From contig CAZLHO010000043.1 of the NCBI GenBank assembly GCA_964559455.1, forward strand, positions 1 through 26,987: a stretch of DNA of 26,987 nt. Reading direction: 5' to 3'. This document shows positions 7,455-14,837 of this stretch, piece after piece; positions within the stretch are counted from its first letter, which is position 1; each line of letters begins with the position of its first letter. This stretch comes from CAZLHO01 sp964559455 (GTDB lineage Bacteria > Krumholzibacteriota > Krumholzibacteriia > LZORAL124-64-63). A model generated the notes under the pieces. That model made no database searches, was not told the origin of the DNA, and was given only the letters and a program-made list of their open reading frames with translations. Both the position numbers and the translations under genes were made by a program.

Positions 7455-8162
7455 TCAACCACCCCCCAGCCGTCGCCGCAGGCGTCGCGACAGGATCTCC
7501 GAGGCGGTCAGCGCCAGCAGCGAGACGGCGACCGAGATCAGCACCAGGCGCAGGGCCGGGGCGTCGCCGCCGGGAGTCTCGATCCACGAGAAGATGGCCA
7601 GCGGCAACGTACGCGTCTCGCCGGCCACGTTGCCGGCCAGAGTGATCGTGGCGCCGAACTCGCCCAGGCTGCGAGCGAAGGACAGCACCATGCCCGTGAG
7701 CACGCCGGGCAGCGACAGGGGCAGGGTCAGGGTCAGGAAGCGCCTCAGCGGCCCGGCGCCGAGCATGGTGGCCGCCTCTTCCAGACGCACGTCCACGAGT
7801 TCGATCGCCAGCCGCACCGAGCGCACCATCAAGGGGAACGAGACGGCCGCCGAGGCGATCACCGCCCCGGTCCACGCGAAGGCCACGCGCAGCCCGAGCA
7901 CCTGCTCGAGCCAGCCGCCCAGCGGCCCCCGGGGCCCGAGCAGCAGGAGCAGCAGGTAGCCGGTGACCACCGGCGGCAGCACCAGCGGGACGTGCACCAG
8001 GCCGTCGACCAGCGGCTTGCCGGGAAAATCGCGCCGCGCCAGCAGCCAGCCGCAGCCGATGCCCGGCACGGCGATCAGCGCCACGCACCAGGCGGCCACC
8101 TTCATCGACAGGCCCAAGGCCTGCCATTCGGCGGGGGTCAGCAGCGGCGAAGCTCCGTTCAC
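7455..8162 (-). CDS. modB: Molybdate ABC transporter permease
   Basis: Inner-membrane channel subunit for molybdate, 235 residues, five to six transmembrane helices. The start is confirmed by the conserved N-terminal pattern LTPAEWQALGLS, equivalent to LTDPEWQAV in E. coli ModB. FPGKPLVDGLVHVPLVLPP and the EAA-loop region EEAATMLGAG, which docks ModC, are present, as is FARSLGEFGATIT, a very characteristic ModB stretch. GTG at 8162 overlaps the modA stop by 4 bases (GTGA) and is preceded by GGGGAGGGAAG. A longer upstream reading in this frame runs through modA out of frame and is discarded. Length and motifs match the family closely. Confidence 0.95.
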   Translation of the reverse strand: MNGASPLLTPAEWQALGLSMKVAAWCVALIAVPGIGCGWLLARRDFPGKPLVDGLVHVPLVLPPVVTGYLLLLLLGPRGPLGGWLEQVLGLRVAFAWTGAVIASAAVSFPLMVRSVRLAIELVDVRLEEAATMLGAGPLRRFLTLTLPLSLPGVLTGMVLSFARSLGEFGATITLAGNVAGETRTLPLAIFSWIETPGGDAPALRLVLISVAVSLLALTASEILSRRLRRRLGGG

Positions 8163-8977
8163 CTTCCCTCCCCTTCGAGAACCGTGAAGCCGTAGCTCCG
8201 GAAGATCGCCGCGGCGGCGGGCGAGCGGAGGAAGTCCAGAAAGGCGCGGGCCCCGGGACCGGCGTCGCCGAGGACGGCCGCGGGATAGCGGATGGGGTCG
8301 TGCGCACCCTCGGGCACCTCCCCGACGACAGCAACCGCCTTGGAGGCCGCGGCGTCGGTGGCGTAGACGATCCCCAGCTCCGCCGTCCCCGTCTCGACCA
8401 GGCGCAGCGCTGCGCGCACGTTCAGGGCGGTCGCCAGACGCCCCTCCAGCGGGGCGTACCAGCCGTAGGATTCCAGCGCCTGCCGGGCGTAGATCCCGGC
8501 CGGCACGTGCGTCGGGTCGCCCAGGGCCAGCAGGCCCGCGAAGGATCCGGCCAGGTCCCAGCCGGGATCGAAGCGGACGCGGATCCCGGCCTCGGGGGAC
8601 GCGACGACGACCAGGCGGTTGGCCAGCAAATCGCAGCGATCGGCGGCGGCCACCCGGCCCCGGGATTCCAGCCAGTCCATCCATTTCTCGTTCGCCGAGA
8701 GGTAGACTTCGGCTTCGGCCCCCTGGTCGATCTGCCGGGCCAGCGCCGACGACGATGCGAAGTTGCAGCGCACCGGCGTATCGAATTCGGCCGTGAAGGC
8801 CGCGGCGATCTCGGTCATGACATCGGTTGTACTGGCGGCGGCGAAGACCGACAGGGTCTCGGAGTCGGATCCGCCGCAGCCGGCCGCGGCGCCCAGCGCG
8901 AAGACCAACGCCGGCAACCACCGGCGGGGATCCGCCCAGGACGTCGACAACCCGCCGGGCTGTCCTCTCGAGTTCAT
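8159..8977 (-). CDS. modA: Molybdate ABC transporter substrate-binding protein
   Basis: Periplasmic or lipid-anchored molybdate/tungstate-binding protein, 272 residues. A signal sequence (about 19-33) ends LGAAAGCGGS, a lipobox-like site, so it is probably a lipoprotein. Family features follow in order: VFAAASTTDVM, FASSSALARQI, EVYLSANEKWMD, NRLVVVASP, LGDPTHVPAGIYARQAL and TGTAELGIVYATDA. The serines of the first two motifs line the oxyanion pocket in known ModA structures. ATG 8977 follows GGAAGGAG by 4 bases. It is the first gene of modABC and is divergent from the small gene at 9053, with a 75-base intergenic region. Molybdate import implies molybdenum- or tungsten-cofactor enzymes elsewhere in the genome. 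Confidence 0.94.
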   Translation of the reverse strand: MNSRGQPGGLSTSWADPRRWLPALVFALGAAAGCGGSDSETLSVFAAASTTDVMTEIAAAFTAEFDTPVRCNFASSSALARQIDQGAEAEVYLSANEKWMDWLESRGRVAAADRCDLLANRLVVVASPEAGIRVRFDPGWDLAGSFAGLLALGDPTHVPAGIYARQALESYGWYAPLEGRLATALNVRAALRLVETGTAELGIVYATDAAASKAVAVVGEVPEGAHDPIRYPAAVLGDAGPGARAFLDFLRSPAAAAIFRSYGFTVLEGEGR

Positions 8978-9012
8978 CGCACTCCTTCCTGGCCCCCGCC
9001 CGCCGCGCCCGC

Positions 9013-9018
9013 TATCAT
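9013..9018 (+). promoter_or_regulatory. Weak -10 candidate for the gene at 9053
   Basis: TATCAT stands out in an otherwise GC-only intergenic region and would place a start about 28 bases before the TTG codon. No good -35 box lies 16-18 bases upstream. The modA promoter must lie in the same 75 bases but was not recognised. Confidence 0.22.
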
Positions 9019-9052
9019 CGGGCCGGATACCCCCCCATCCTCGGGAGGAGCC

Positions 9053-9454
9053 TTGCTCAAGGCCTACTGCACCTACTGTTCCTCGCGCAAGCGTCGCAAC
9101 GCCGAGCCCCTGCCCGCCTGCGAACGCTACCTGGGCCCGCGCATCCGCAACCTGCACGCGGCCGCGTGGCGCCAGGGCGCGCTCTTCCTGATCCTGTCGG
9201 GCGAGTTCGGCCTGCTCCGCGCCGCCGACCCCATCCCCTGGTACGACCATCTGCTCAAGCCGGCCGAGGTGCCGACCCTGGCCGAGCGCGTCGCCGGCCA
9301 GCTGCAGGGGCTGCGCCTGGACGAACTCGAATACCACACCGCGCCGCTGGACACGACGCCCGCGGTGCTCCCCTACTACGACACCATCGCCGAGGCCTGC
9401 CGACGCGCCGGCGTGCGCCTGACCGTCCGCGAACTGCCCGCCGACCTGCCCTGA
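9053..9454 (+). CDS. Small DUF6884-like protein with CxxC start
   Basis: A 133-residue soluble protein of unknown function. It begins LKAYCTYCSSRKR (Cys6 and Cys9) and continues with ERYLGPRI, ALFLILSGEFGLL and PIPWYDHLL. The order Cys/Ser-Lys-rich start, YxGP, SxxFGL and IPWY resembles the DUF6884/YaaA-related group, in which SAKYGL is common. The assignment is from pattern memory only. TTG at 9053 is the likely start because GGGAGGAG ends just upstream (spacing about 3-4 bases, rather short); no ATG or GTG lies in a better place. It diverges from modA and its stop faces the Mur-ligase stop across 18 bases. No signal peptide or membrane segment was seen. Confidence 0.6.
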   Translation: MLKAYCTYCSSRKRRNAEPLPACERYLGPRIRNLHAAAWRQGALFLILSGEFGLLRAADPIPWYDHLLKPAEVPTLAERVAGQLQGLRLDELEYHTAPLDTTPAVLPYYDTIAEACRRAGVRLTVRELPADLP

Positions 9455-9472
9455 GGTCCGGCGGCGAGCCGT

Positions 9473-10894
9473 TCAGTCCCCGCGTTCGGCGAGCCGCGCC
9501 AGCAGACGGCGGCAGAAATCGCCCAGCGAGGGATCGCGCGCGCCCATCACCAGCACCGTGTCGCCGGGACGGGCCGCGGCGGCCACCGCCTCCAGCACCT
9601 CTTCGCGCTCCGGCAGGAAGTTCGCGTCGCGCCCTCCGGCTGCCACCTCCTCGACGATGTCCCGCGAGGAGATGTCGCGGGCGACGGTGCCGCCGGCGTA
9701 GTAGATCTCGGGCAGCCACAGCCGGTCGCCGGGGCGCAGGCCCTCGCGGAAGGCCGTCACCAGGCCGCGGCGCAGGAAGCGGGTCGGCCCGTAGCCGTGG
9801 GGCTGGAAGACGGCCAGCAGGCGGCCGCCGCGCCCGCGGGCCGCGGCCATGGCCGCCGCGATCTTGTCGGGATTGTGGGCGAAGTCGTCGACGACCTCGA
9901 CGCCGCCGGCCGAGCCGACCCGCTCGAAGCGGCGGGCCACGCCCCGGAAACCGGCCAGCGCGGAAGCGGCGGCGGCTGCGTCGACGCCCAGGGCCAGGCA
10001 GACGGCCACGGCGGCCGCGGCGTTGCTCACGTTGTGGATCCCCGGCGTCGGCAGGCGCATCGGGCGGCCGGCGATCGTGAAGCGCGACCCGTCCCGCTCC
10101 AGCGCCACCGCCGAGGCCCGCACCGCCTCCCCCGCGCCCGGGGCTTCGCTTCGTCCCCCCGCCGCGGCGTCCAGGCCGCAGCGCAGCGCGCCGTCGGCGA
10201 AGGGATCGAGGTTGGCGTCGTCGGCCACCACGCAGGGGCCGCGCACGTGGCGCCGGAAGGCGTGGAAGAGGGCCGCGATCTCCTCGGGCTCCTTGTGGTC
10301 CCGCTGCAGGTTCAGCAGGACCCCGGCCCAGGGGGCGTAACGCACCAGGCTGCCGTCGCTCTCGTCGGCCTCGATCACCAGCAGGTCCCCGCCGCCGGCC
10401 CAGGCATTGCCCTGCAGCCCCTCGTCCCGCAGCACCAGCAGGTCGCCGCCGGTGATGACCGAGGGATCGAGCCCGGCCGCGCGCAGGATCTCGAAGACCA
10501 TGGCCGTGACCGTGGACTTGCCGCTGGTGCCGGTCACCGCCACCGTGCGCTGCTGCGCCACGAAGCGGGCCAGGAGCTCGCTGCGGTGCAGGACGGGGAC
10601 GCCCAGGCGGCGGGCGGCGGCCACGTCGGGCACGTCGTCCTCGACGGCGGTCGAGACGACCAGGGCGTCGCAGCCGGCGGCGACGCCGCTGCCGTCCTGC
10701 GGATGGATCGCGATCCCCAGGGCCTCCAACCCCGCCCGGATGGCCGCGCGGCCGCCGCGGTCGAAATCGCGGTCGCTGCCGCCGACGCGCCAGCCGCGCA
10801 GGGCGGCGAACTGGGCCAGGGCGCTCATGCCGCTGCCGCCCAGTCCCGCGAAGTGGTACCAGGGGCTCCGGGCCGACGTTTCAGACGATGACAA
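9473..10894 (-). CDS. MurC/Mpl-like UDP-MurNAc ligase family protein
   Basis: Mur-ligase of 473 residues with three domains: N-terminal nucleotide-sugar binding (FAGLGGSGMSALA, 15-27), central ATPase and C-terminal amino-acid/peptide domain. The P-loop is TGTSGKST (121-128), where MurC and Mpl normally have GTHGKTT. IEADESDGS (174-182) is MurC-like. DDFAHNPDKI (336-345) replaces the usual DDFAHHPTxI. GVARRFE (318-324) is conserved in MurC/Mpl. Family enzymes add L-Ala (MurC) or recycled tripeptide (Mpl) to UDP-MurNAc. No other mur or division gene is near, so a recycling or side role is likelier than essential MurC. TTG 10894 lies inside the last codons of the L,D-transpeptidase-fold gene (14-base overlap) with GGAAGGAGC upstream, so it is translationally coupled. 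Confidence 0.8.
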   Translation of the reverse strand: MSSSETSARSPWYHFAGLGGSGMSALAQFAALRGWRVGGSDRDFDRGGRAAIRAGLEALGIAIHPQDGSGVAAGCDALVVSTAVEDDVPDVAAARRLGVPVLHRSELLARFVAQQRTVAVTGTSGKSTVTAMVFEILRAAGLDPSVITGGDLLVLRDEGLQGNAWAGGGDLLVIEADESDGSLVRYAPWAGVLLNLQRDHKEPEEIAALFHAFRRHVRGPCVVADDANLDPFADGALRCGLDAAAGGRSEAPGAGEAVRASAVALERDGSRFTIAGRPMRLPTPGIHNVSNAAAAVAVCLALGVDAAAAASALAGFRGVARRFERVGSAGGVEVVDDFAHNPDKIAAAMAAARGRGGRLLAVFQPHGYGPTRFLRRGLVTAFREGLRPGDRLWLPEIYYAGGTVARDISSRDIVEEVAAGGRDANFLPEREEVLEAVAAAARPGDTVLVMGARDPSLGDFCRRLLARLAERGD

Positions 10895-11441
10895 CCGGCG
10901 CTCCTTCCTCGATCCGCTCGAAGAGATCGACGACGTCGGCGTTGCTCATGCGGATGCAGCCGTGCGAGGAAGGCCGCCCGATCTCGGCCTCGTGGTTGGT
11001 GCCGTGGAGGTAGATGAACCGCTCGGCGGAATCGCAGCCGGGGCCGCTGTTCACGCCCTCCTCGCATCCCGCCAGGGTCATGATGCGGCTCAGGATGAGG
11101 TCGCCCTCGTCCGCGCCGGGGGAGTCGGGCGTCCACAGGGAGCCCATCGCCACGCGGCTGCGGAACCAGGTGCCCACAGCCTGGCCGGCGCCGATCTTGC
11201 GCTCGACGCGGTGTACGCCCGGGGGAGTGCCGTACGAGCCCTCCCTGCCGTTCACGCCGGCGGCCGCGGTCGAGATACCGTAGCGGCCGATCACCGCGTC
11301 CCCCTCGACCAGCAGCAGGCGCTGCAGCTCGACGCTGACGGCGACCCAGCGCCCGGCGGGCGGCCCCAGCACCTTCTCCAGGCGATCCCGGGCGGCGGCC
11401 AGCGCCGGCCCCTCGCGACCATCACCATTATCGTCGTTCAT
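10881..11441 (-). CDS. YkuD-fold L,D-transpeptidase/L,D-carboxypeptidase, no signal peptide
   Basis: A 186-residue protein with the YkuD catalytic motif HGTNHE (146-151) and SSHGCIRMSNADVVDLF (158-174), with His160 and nucleophile Cys162. Such enzymes cut the meso-DAP-D-Ala bond of tetrapeptides and either crosslink or hydrolyse. Unlike exported transpeptidases it has no signal peptide or membrane anchor; the N-terminus is MNDDNGDGREG and then an amphipathic helix. A cytoplasmic L,D-carboxypeptidase role, like ElsL of Acinetobacter or LdcV of Vibrio, is therefore plausible. Start: ATG 11441 with GGAGGAGAGG directly upstream; an upstream start at 11492 would add 17 Arg/Gly/Pro-rich residues and still no signal. 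Cys126 and Cys136 are extra. The gene overlaps and precedes the Mur-like ligase. Hydrolase versus transpeptidase activity is undetermined. Confidence 0.85.
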   Translation of the reverse strand: MNDDNGDGREGPALAAARDRLEKVLGPPAGRWVAVSVELQRLLLVEGDAVIGRYGISTAAAGVNGREGSYGTPPGVHRVERKIGAGQAVGTWFRSRVAMGSLWTPDSPGADEGDLILSRIMTLAGCEEGVNSGPGCDSAERFIYLHGTNHEAEIGRPSSHGCIRMSNADVVDLFERIEEGAPVVIV

Positions 11442-11547
11442 TCCTCTCCTCCGGCGCCCGCCCGGAGACTTCCCGGCCGGGGGTCCACGCACCCTAACAC
11501 CGCCGGCACGAGCCCGGCAACGCCTTCCGGGACGACGCGATCAGGGC

Positions 11548-11576
11548 TCGACCGACGGCCCCCCGGAGGCGATAAT
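11548..11576 (+). promoter_or_regulatory. Candidate promoter of the phosphotransacylase-butyrate kinase operon
   Basis: TCGACC (11548-11553) and GATAAT (11571-11576) are separated by 17 bases, matching the consensus at 4/6 and 5/6. The start would be near 11583, about 75 bases before the TTG at 11658. The 216-base intergenic region 11442-11657 must also hold the minus-strand promoter of the YkuD gene, which was not clearly seen. Confidence 0.4.
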
Positions 11577-11657
11577 TTGCCCGAGGGGACTTCGATTACC
11601 AGATTTCAGGTCGCCTGTTAACCGTTCAACGGATATCCCGCCGGCGAGGAGATCGTC

Positions 11658-13886
11658 TTGGAAGATCACGCGATGTTCGATATCAACGCGGCGCTGGACA
11701 AGCAGATCGCCGAGATCCAGCCGACCCGGCCGACCGTCATCCTCACCGAGCCCCTGGATCCGCGCATGGCCGAGGCCGCCTGCTACCTCGCCCGTTTCGC
11801 CAAGCTCGTCTTCCTGGCCCCGGAAGTCGCCGTGCGGCGGGTCTACCGGACACACCTGCCGGACATGGATCCGACGCGGCTGGAGTACACCTTCGCCAAC
11901 TCCACCTTCGTCGACGTCGCCGAACGCGACGACATGCTCGACGAGTTCGTCGCCGAGTGCATGAAGCTGCCCCCCGAGCGACGCCGGGCCGACAACCCGA
12001 TCCAGGCCCGCGAATTGCTGCGCGAGCCGGCCCGCTTCGGCATCATGTCCGTGCGCTGCGGCCACGCGGACATGGTCGTGGGCGGCATGGTCCACGGCCC
12101 CCGCGACTACTTCCGCCCGATGCTGCGGCTGCTCCAGATGAACGAGGTGATGTGCGAGGCCGGCGTCTTCGTGCTGCCGCCCGAGCATCCCGCCGGCATC
12201 TTTCCCCGGAACATCGTCGTCTTCGGCGACGTGGCCGTGAACGCCATCATCACGCCGGAGATCCTGGCCCACATCGCCGTCGGCACCTGCGCCGTGGCGC
12301 GCGACATCATCCCGACGGACGTGCTGCCGACGATCAACGGCGCCATCGTCTCCTACTCGCACCGCGGTTCGGACGAGGGCCCGTCCGCTGACCTGGTGCG
12401 GCGCGCCGCGGAACTGATCCCCGGCATCCTGGCCGAGCGCATCGGGCACGGCGAACGCTACGCCACGATCAACATCGAGAGCGAAGTCAAGATCAGCTAC
12501 GCGCTGTCGGCCCGCTCGGCGATGTACTACGACCACGGCGACGGCGAGGGCCTGGCCGGCCGGACCAACGTGATCATCGCGCCGAATCTGGACATGGGGA
12601 ACATGCTCTACCACCTCTACGGCACGCGCTTCCCCGCGGCCAAGAAGTTCCCTGCGATGTTCGGCGTGCGTTTCCGCGGCGTCGACCTGGCGATCGACGC
12701 CACGGCCGAGGACGCCATGCTGGCCATCAAGGCCAGCATCCTGCGGCTGCACCGCTTCGGCCACTGGACGATGACGCCGCGCGACACCTTCTTCCCCCGC
12801 CACCGCATCCTGGCGGTCAACCCCGGCTCGACCTCGACGAAGATCGCCGTCTTCGAGGGCGAAGTGGAATCCTTCACCAAGGAGCTGCAGCACTCCGCGG
12901 CCGAGATGGAGCCCTACGAGGGCAAGAGCATCATCGAGCAGTACGCCTTCCGGCAGCAGGCGATCGAGCAGGCCCTGGCGGAGCACGGCCTGGGCATGGG
13001 GGACATCGACGCCCTGTCGGCCCGGGGCGGCCTGCTGCGGCCCATCCCCCACGGCACCTACCTCGTCAACGAGCGCATGCGCCGCGACCTGCACGACGGC
13101 GTCGGCGGCGAGCACGCCTCGAACCTGGGCGCGCTGATCGCCCACGAACTGGCCGCTCCCCGCGAGCTGCCCGCCTTCATCGTCGATCCGGTCGTCGTCG
13201 ACGAGGTCGAGGAGAAGGCCAAGATCACCGGCTTCAAGTGCGTGCGGCGCCAGATCATCAGCCACGCCCTGAACCAGATCGCCACCGCCCAGCGCTACGC
13301 CGAGGAGAACGAGACCTTCTACCGCTACCTGAACCTGATCGTCTGCCACATGGGCGGCGGGATCACGATCGGCGCCCACTTCAAGGGCCGCTACATCGAC
13401 GTCAACAACGGGTTGAACGGCGAGGGGCCCTTCACTCCGCAGCGCTCGGGCACGATCCCCACCGGCCAGCTGATCGAGCTCTGCTTCTCGGGCAAGTACA
13501 GCCACGAGGAGCTGAAGAAGCTGAACAAGGGCCGCGGCGGGCTGATCGACCTGCTGGGCACCAGCGACATGCGCGAGGTCGAACGCCGCGTCGCCGAGGG
13601 CGAACCCGAGGCCACCCTGGTCTTCGACGCCCTGGCCTACCAGATCGCCAAGCACGTCACGGCGCTGCTGCCCGCCTTCGACGGCGAACCCGTCGACCGG
13701 ATCCTGCTCACCGGCGGCATGGCGCGCGGCGCGCGGCTGATGGCCCTGATCGAGAAGGCCGTCGCGGCCGTCGGCTGCGGCGTCACCGTCTACCCGGGCG
13801 AGAACGAGATGTACGCCCTGGCCAAGGGCGCCCTGCGCGTTCTCGGCGGCAAGGAAAAAGCACGCACCTACGAACCGGAGGCATGA
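11658..13886 (+). CDS. Phosphotransacylase-like domain fused to butyrate kinase
   Basis: A 742-residue two-domain protein. Residues 1-370 have the phosphate acetyl/butyryltransferase fold: GHADMVVGGMVHGPRDYFRP (135-154), VVFGDVAVN (187-195), SYSHRGSDEG (232-241) and NVIIAPNLDMGNMLYHL (304-320). Residues 382-742 are a complete acetate/butyrate kinase of the Buk subgroup: NPGSTSTK (388-395), ARGGLL, HASNLG, FIVDPVVVDE, HMGGG (564-568), NNGLNGEGPFTPQRSG and ILLTGGMA (682-689). Buk interconverts acyl-phosphate plus ADP with carboxylate plus ATP. The two steps are normally separate genes. The N-domain may be catalytic or, since a second transferase follows, an acyl-CoA sensor like the PTA domain of MaeB. 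TTG 11658 has GAGGAG 6 bases upstream; ATG 11673 is the alternative. Confidence 0.9.
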   Translation: MEDHAMFDINAALDKQIAEIQPTRPTVILTEPLDPRMAEAACYLARFAKLVFLAPEVAVRRVYRTHLPDMDPTRLEYTFANSTFVDVAERDDMLDEFVAECMKLPPERRRADNPIQARELLREPARFGIMSVRCGHADMVVGGMVHGPRDYFRPMLRLLQMNEVMCEAGVFVLPPEHPAGIFPRNIVVFGDVAVNAIITPEILAHIAVGTCAVARDIIPTDVLPTINGAIVSYSHRGSDEGPSADLVRRAAELIPGILAERIGHGERYATINIESEVKISYALSARSAMYYDHGDGEGLAGRTNVIIAPNLDMGNMLYHLYGTRFPAAKKFPAMFGVRFRGVDLAIDATAEDAMLAIKASILRLHRFGHWTMTPRDTFFPRHRILAVNPGSTSTKIAVFEGEVESFTKELQHSAAEMEPYEGKSIIEQYAFRQQAIEQALAEHGLGMGDIDALSARGGLLRPIPHGTYLVNERMRRDLHDGVGGEHASNLGALIAHELAAPRELPAFIVDPVVVDEVEEKAKITGFKCVRRQIISHALNQIATAQRYAEENETFYRYLNLIVCHMGGGITIGAHFKGRYIDVNNGLNGEGPFTPQRSGTIPTGQLIELCFSGKYSHEELKKLNKGRGGLIDLLGTSDMREVERRVAEGEPEATLVFDALAYQIAKHVTALLPAFDGEPVDRILLTGGMARGARLMALIEKAVAAVGCGVTVYPGENEMYALAKGALRVLGGKEKARTYEPEA

Positions 13887-13888
13887 CG

Positions 13889-14806
13889 ATGTCCGCGATC
13901 AGGTCCCTGGACGCCTTGGTCACCGCTCTCAAGAACGAACCCTCGCGACACGTCGCGGTGGCCGCCGGACACGATCCCAACACCATCCAGGCGGCGGTCC
14001 GGGCCGCCGCCGAGGGCATCGCCAGGATCACCCTGGTCGGCGACGGCGAGCGCATCCGCCAGCTCTGCGCCGAGCAGGGCCTGGACACGGGCGCCCTGGC
14101 CGTCGTCGACGAGGCCGACACGGCCGTCGCCGGCGCCCGGGCCCGCGACATGGTGCGCTCCGGCGAGGCCGACGTCCTGATGAAGGGCCTGATCGGCACC
14201 GCCGACTACATGCGCCTGATCCTGGACAAGGAGGCCGGCCTGCTGCCCGCCGGCGCGGTGCTGTCCCACCTGACGGTCTTCGAGCTGCCGGCCTACGTCG
14301 CCAGCCAGGGCAAGCTGCTCTTCGCCAGCGACGTGGCGATCATCCCGGCCCCGGACCGCGCGGCCAAGACCCAGATCCTGCGCTATTGCGTGGACGCGGC
14401 CCACAGCTTCGGCATCGAGAAGCCCCGCTGCGCCCTGCTGGCCGCCAGCGAGAAGGTCACCGACCGCATGCCGGCCACGGTCGACGCCGCCGCGATCGCC
14501 GCCGAGGCGGCGACCGCCTTCCCCGACGCCCACGTCCAGGGCCCGCTGGCGCTGGATCTGGCCGTCTCGGTCGAGGCCTGCGCGATCAAGGGCGTGACCG
14601 GCGAGGTCGCCGGCCGCGCCGACGTGCTCGTATTCCCGAACATCGAGTCGGGCAACGTCTTCTACAAGTCGGCCACCTGCCTGTCGGGCGGCCGGCTGGC
14701 CGCCGCCGTCGTGGGCACGTCGGCGCCCTGCGTGCTGACCAGCCGCGCCGACAGCGAGGAGTCCAAGTTCCTGTCGATCGCCCTGGGCTGCCGCCTGGCC
14801 CGGTGA
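13889..14806 (+). CDS. ptb: Phosphate butyryl/acetyltransferase
   Basis: A 305-residue stand-alone PTA_PTB family enzyme, which transfers an acyl group between CoA and phosphate to give acyl-phosphate for the adjacent kinase. Features seen are VLMKGLIGTADYMRLIL, GAVLSHLTVFELP, ASEKVTDRMPATVDA and VLVFPNIESGNVFYKS. The MPATVDA segment is typical of Ptb rather than Pta. Start: ATG 13883 overlaps the upstream stop as ATGA but is only one base from GGAGG. ATG 13889, 7 bases from GGAGG, is preferred and yields MSAIRSL. It is the second gene of the operon. Substrate may be butyryl-, isobutyryl-, isovaleryl- or acetyl-CoA; the sequence alone does not decide. Confidence 0.9.
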   Translation: MSAIRSLDALVTALKNEPSRHVAVAAGHDPNTIQAAVRAAAEGIARITLVGDGERIRQLCAEQGLDTGALAVVDEADTAVAGARARDMVRSGEADVLMKGLIGTADYMRLILDKEAGLLPAGAVLSHLTVFELPAYVASQGKLLFASDVAIIPAPDRAAKTQILRYCVDAAHSFGIEKPRCALLAASEKVTDRMPATVDAAAIAAEAATAFPDAHVQGPLALDLAVSVEACAIKGVTGEVAGRADVLVFPNIESGNVFYKSATCLSGGRLAAAVVGTSAPCVLTSRADSEESKFLSIALGCRLAR

Positions 14807-14837
14807 GTCGATCGCGGCCCCGAAGGGTGGGACGTTC

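Noticed and set aside
7454..7462. GTG start for modC overlapping modB
   Set aside because: The ribosome site abuts the GTG, and the ATG at 7453 matches the ModC N-terminus.
5099..7645. 848-residue plus-strand open frame
   Set aside because: It lies antisense to pepP and modC, has a biased His/Arg/Gly/Asp composition and no family motif, so it is a GC-rich shadow frame.
10881..11441. Exported cell-wall L,D-transpeptidase
   Set aside because: Neither the preferred nor the longer start gives a signal peptide or membrane anchor.
11541..13655. 704-residue minus-strand open frame
   Set aside because: It is antisense to the phosphotransacylase-butyrate kinase fusion, whose motifs are unmistakable; it is a shadow.
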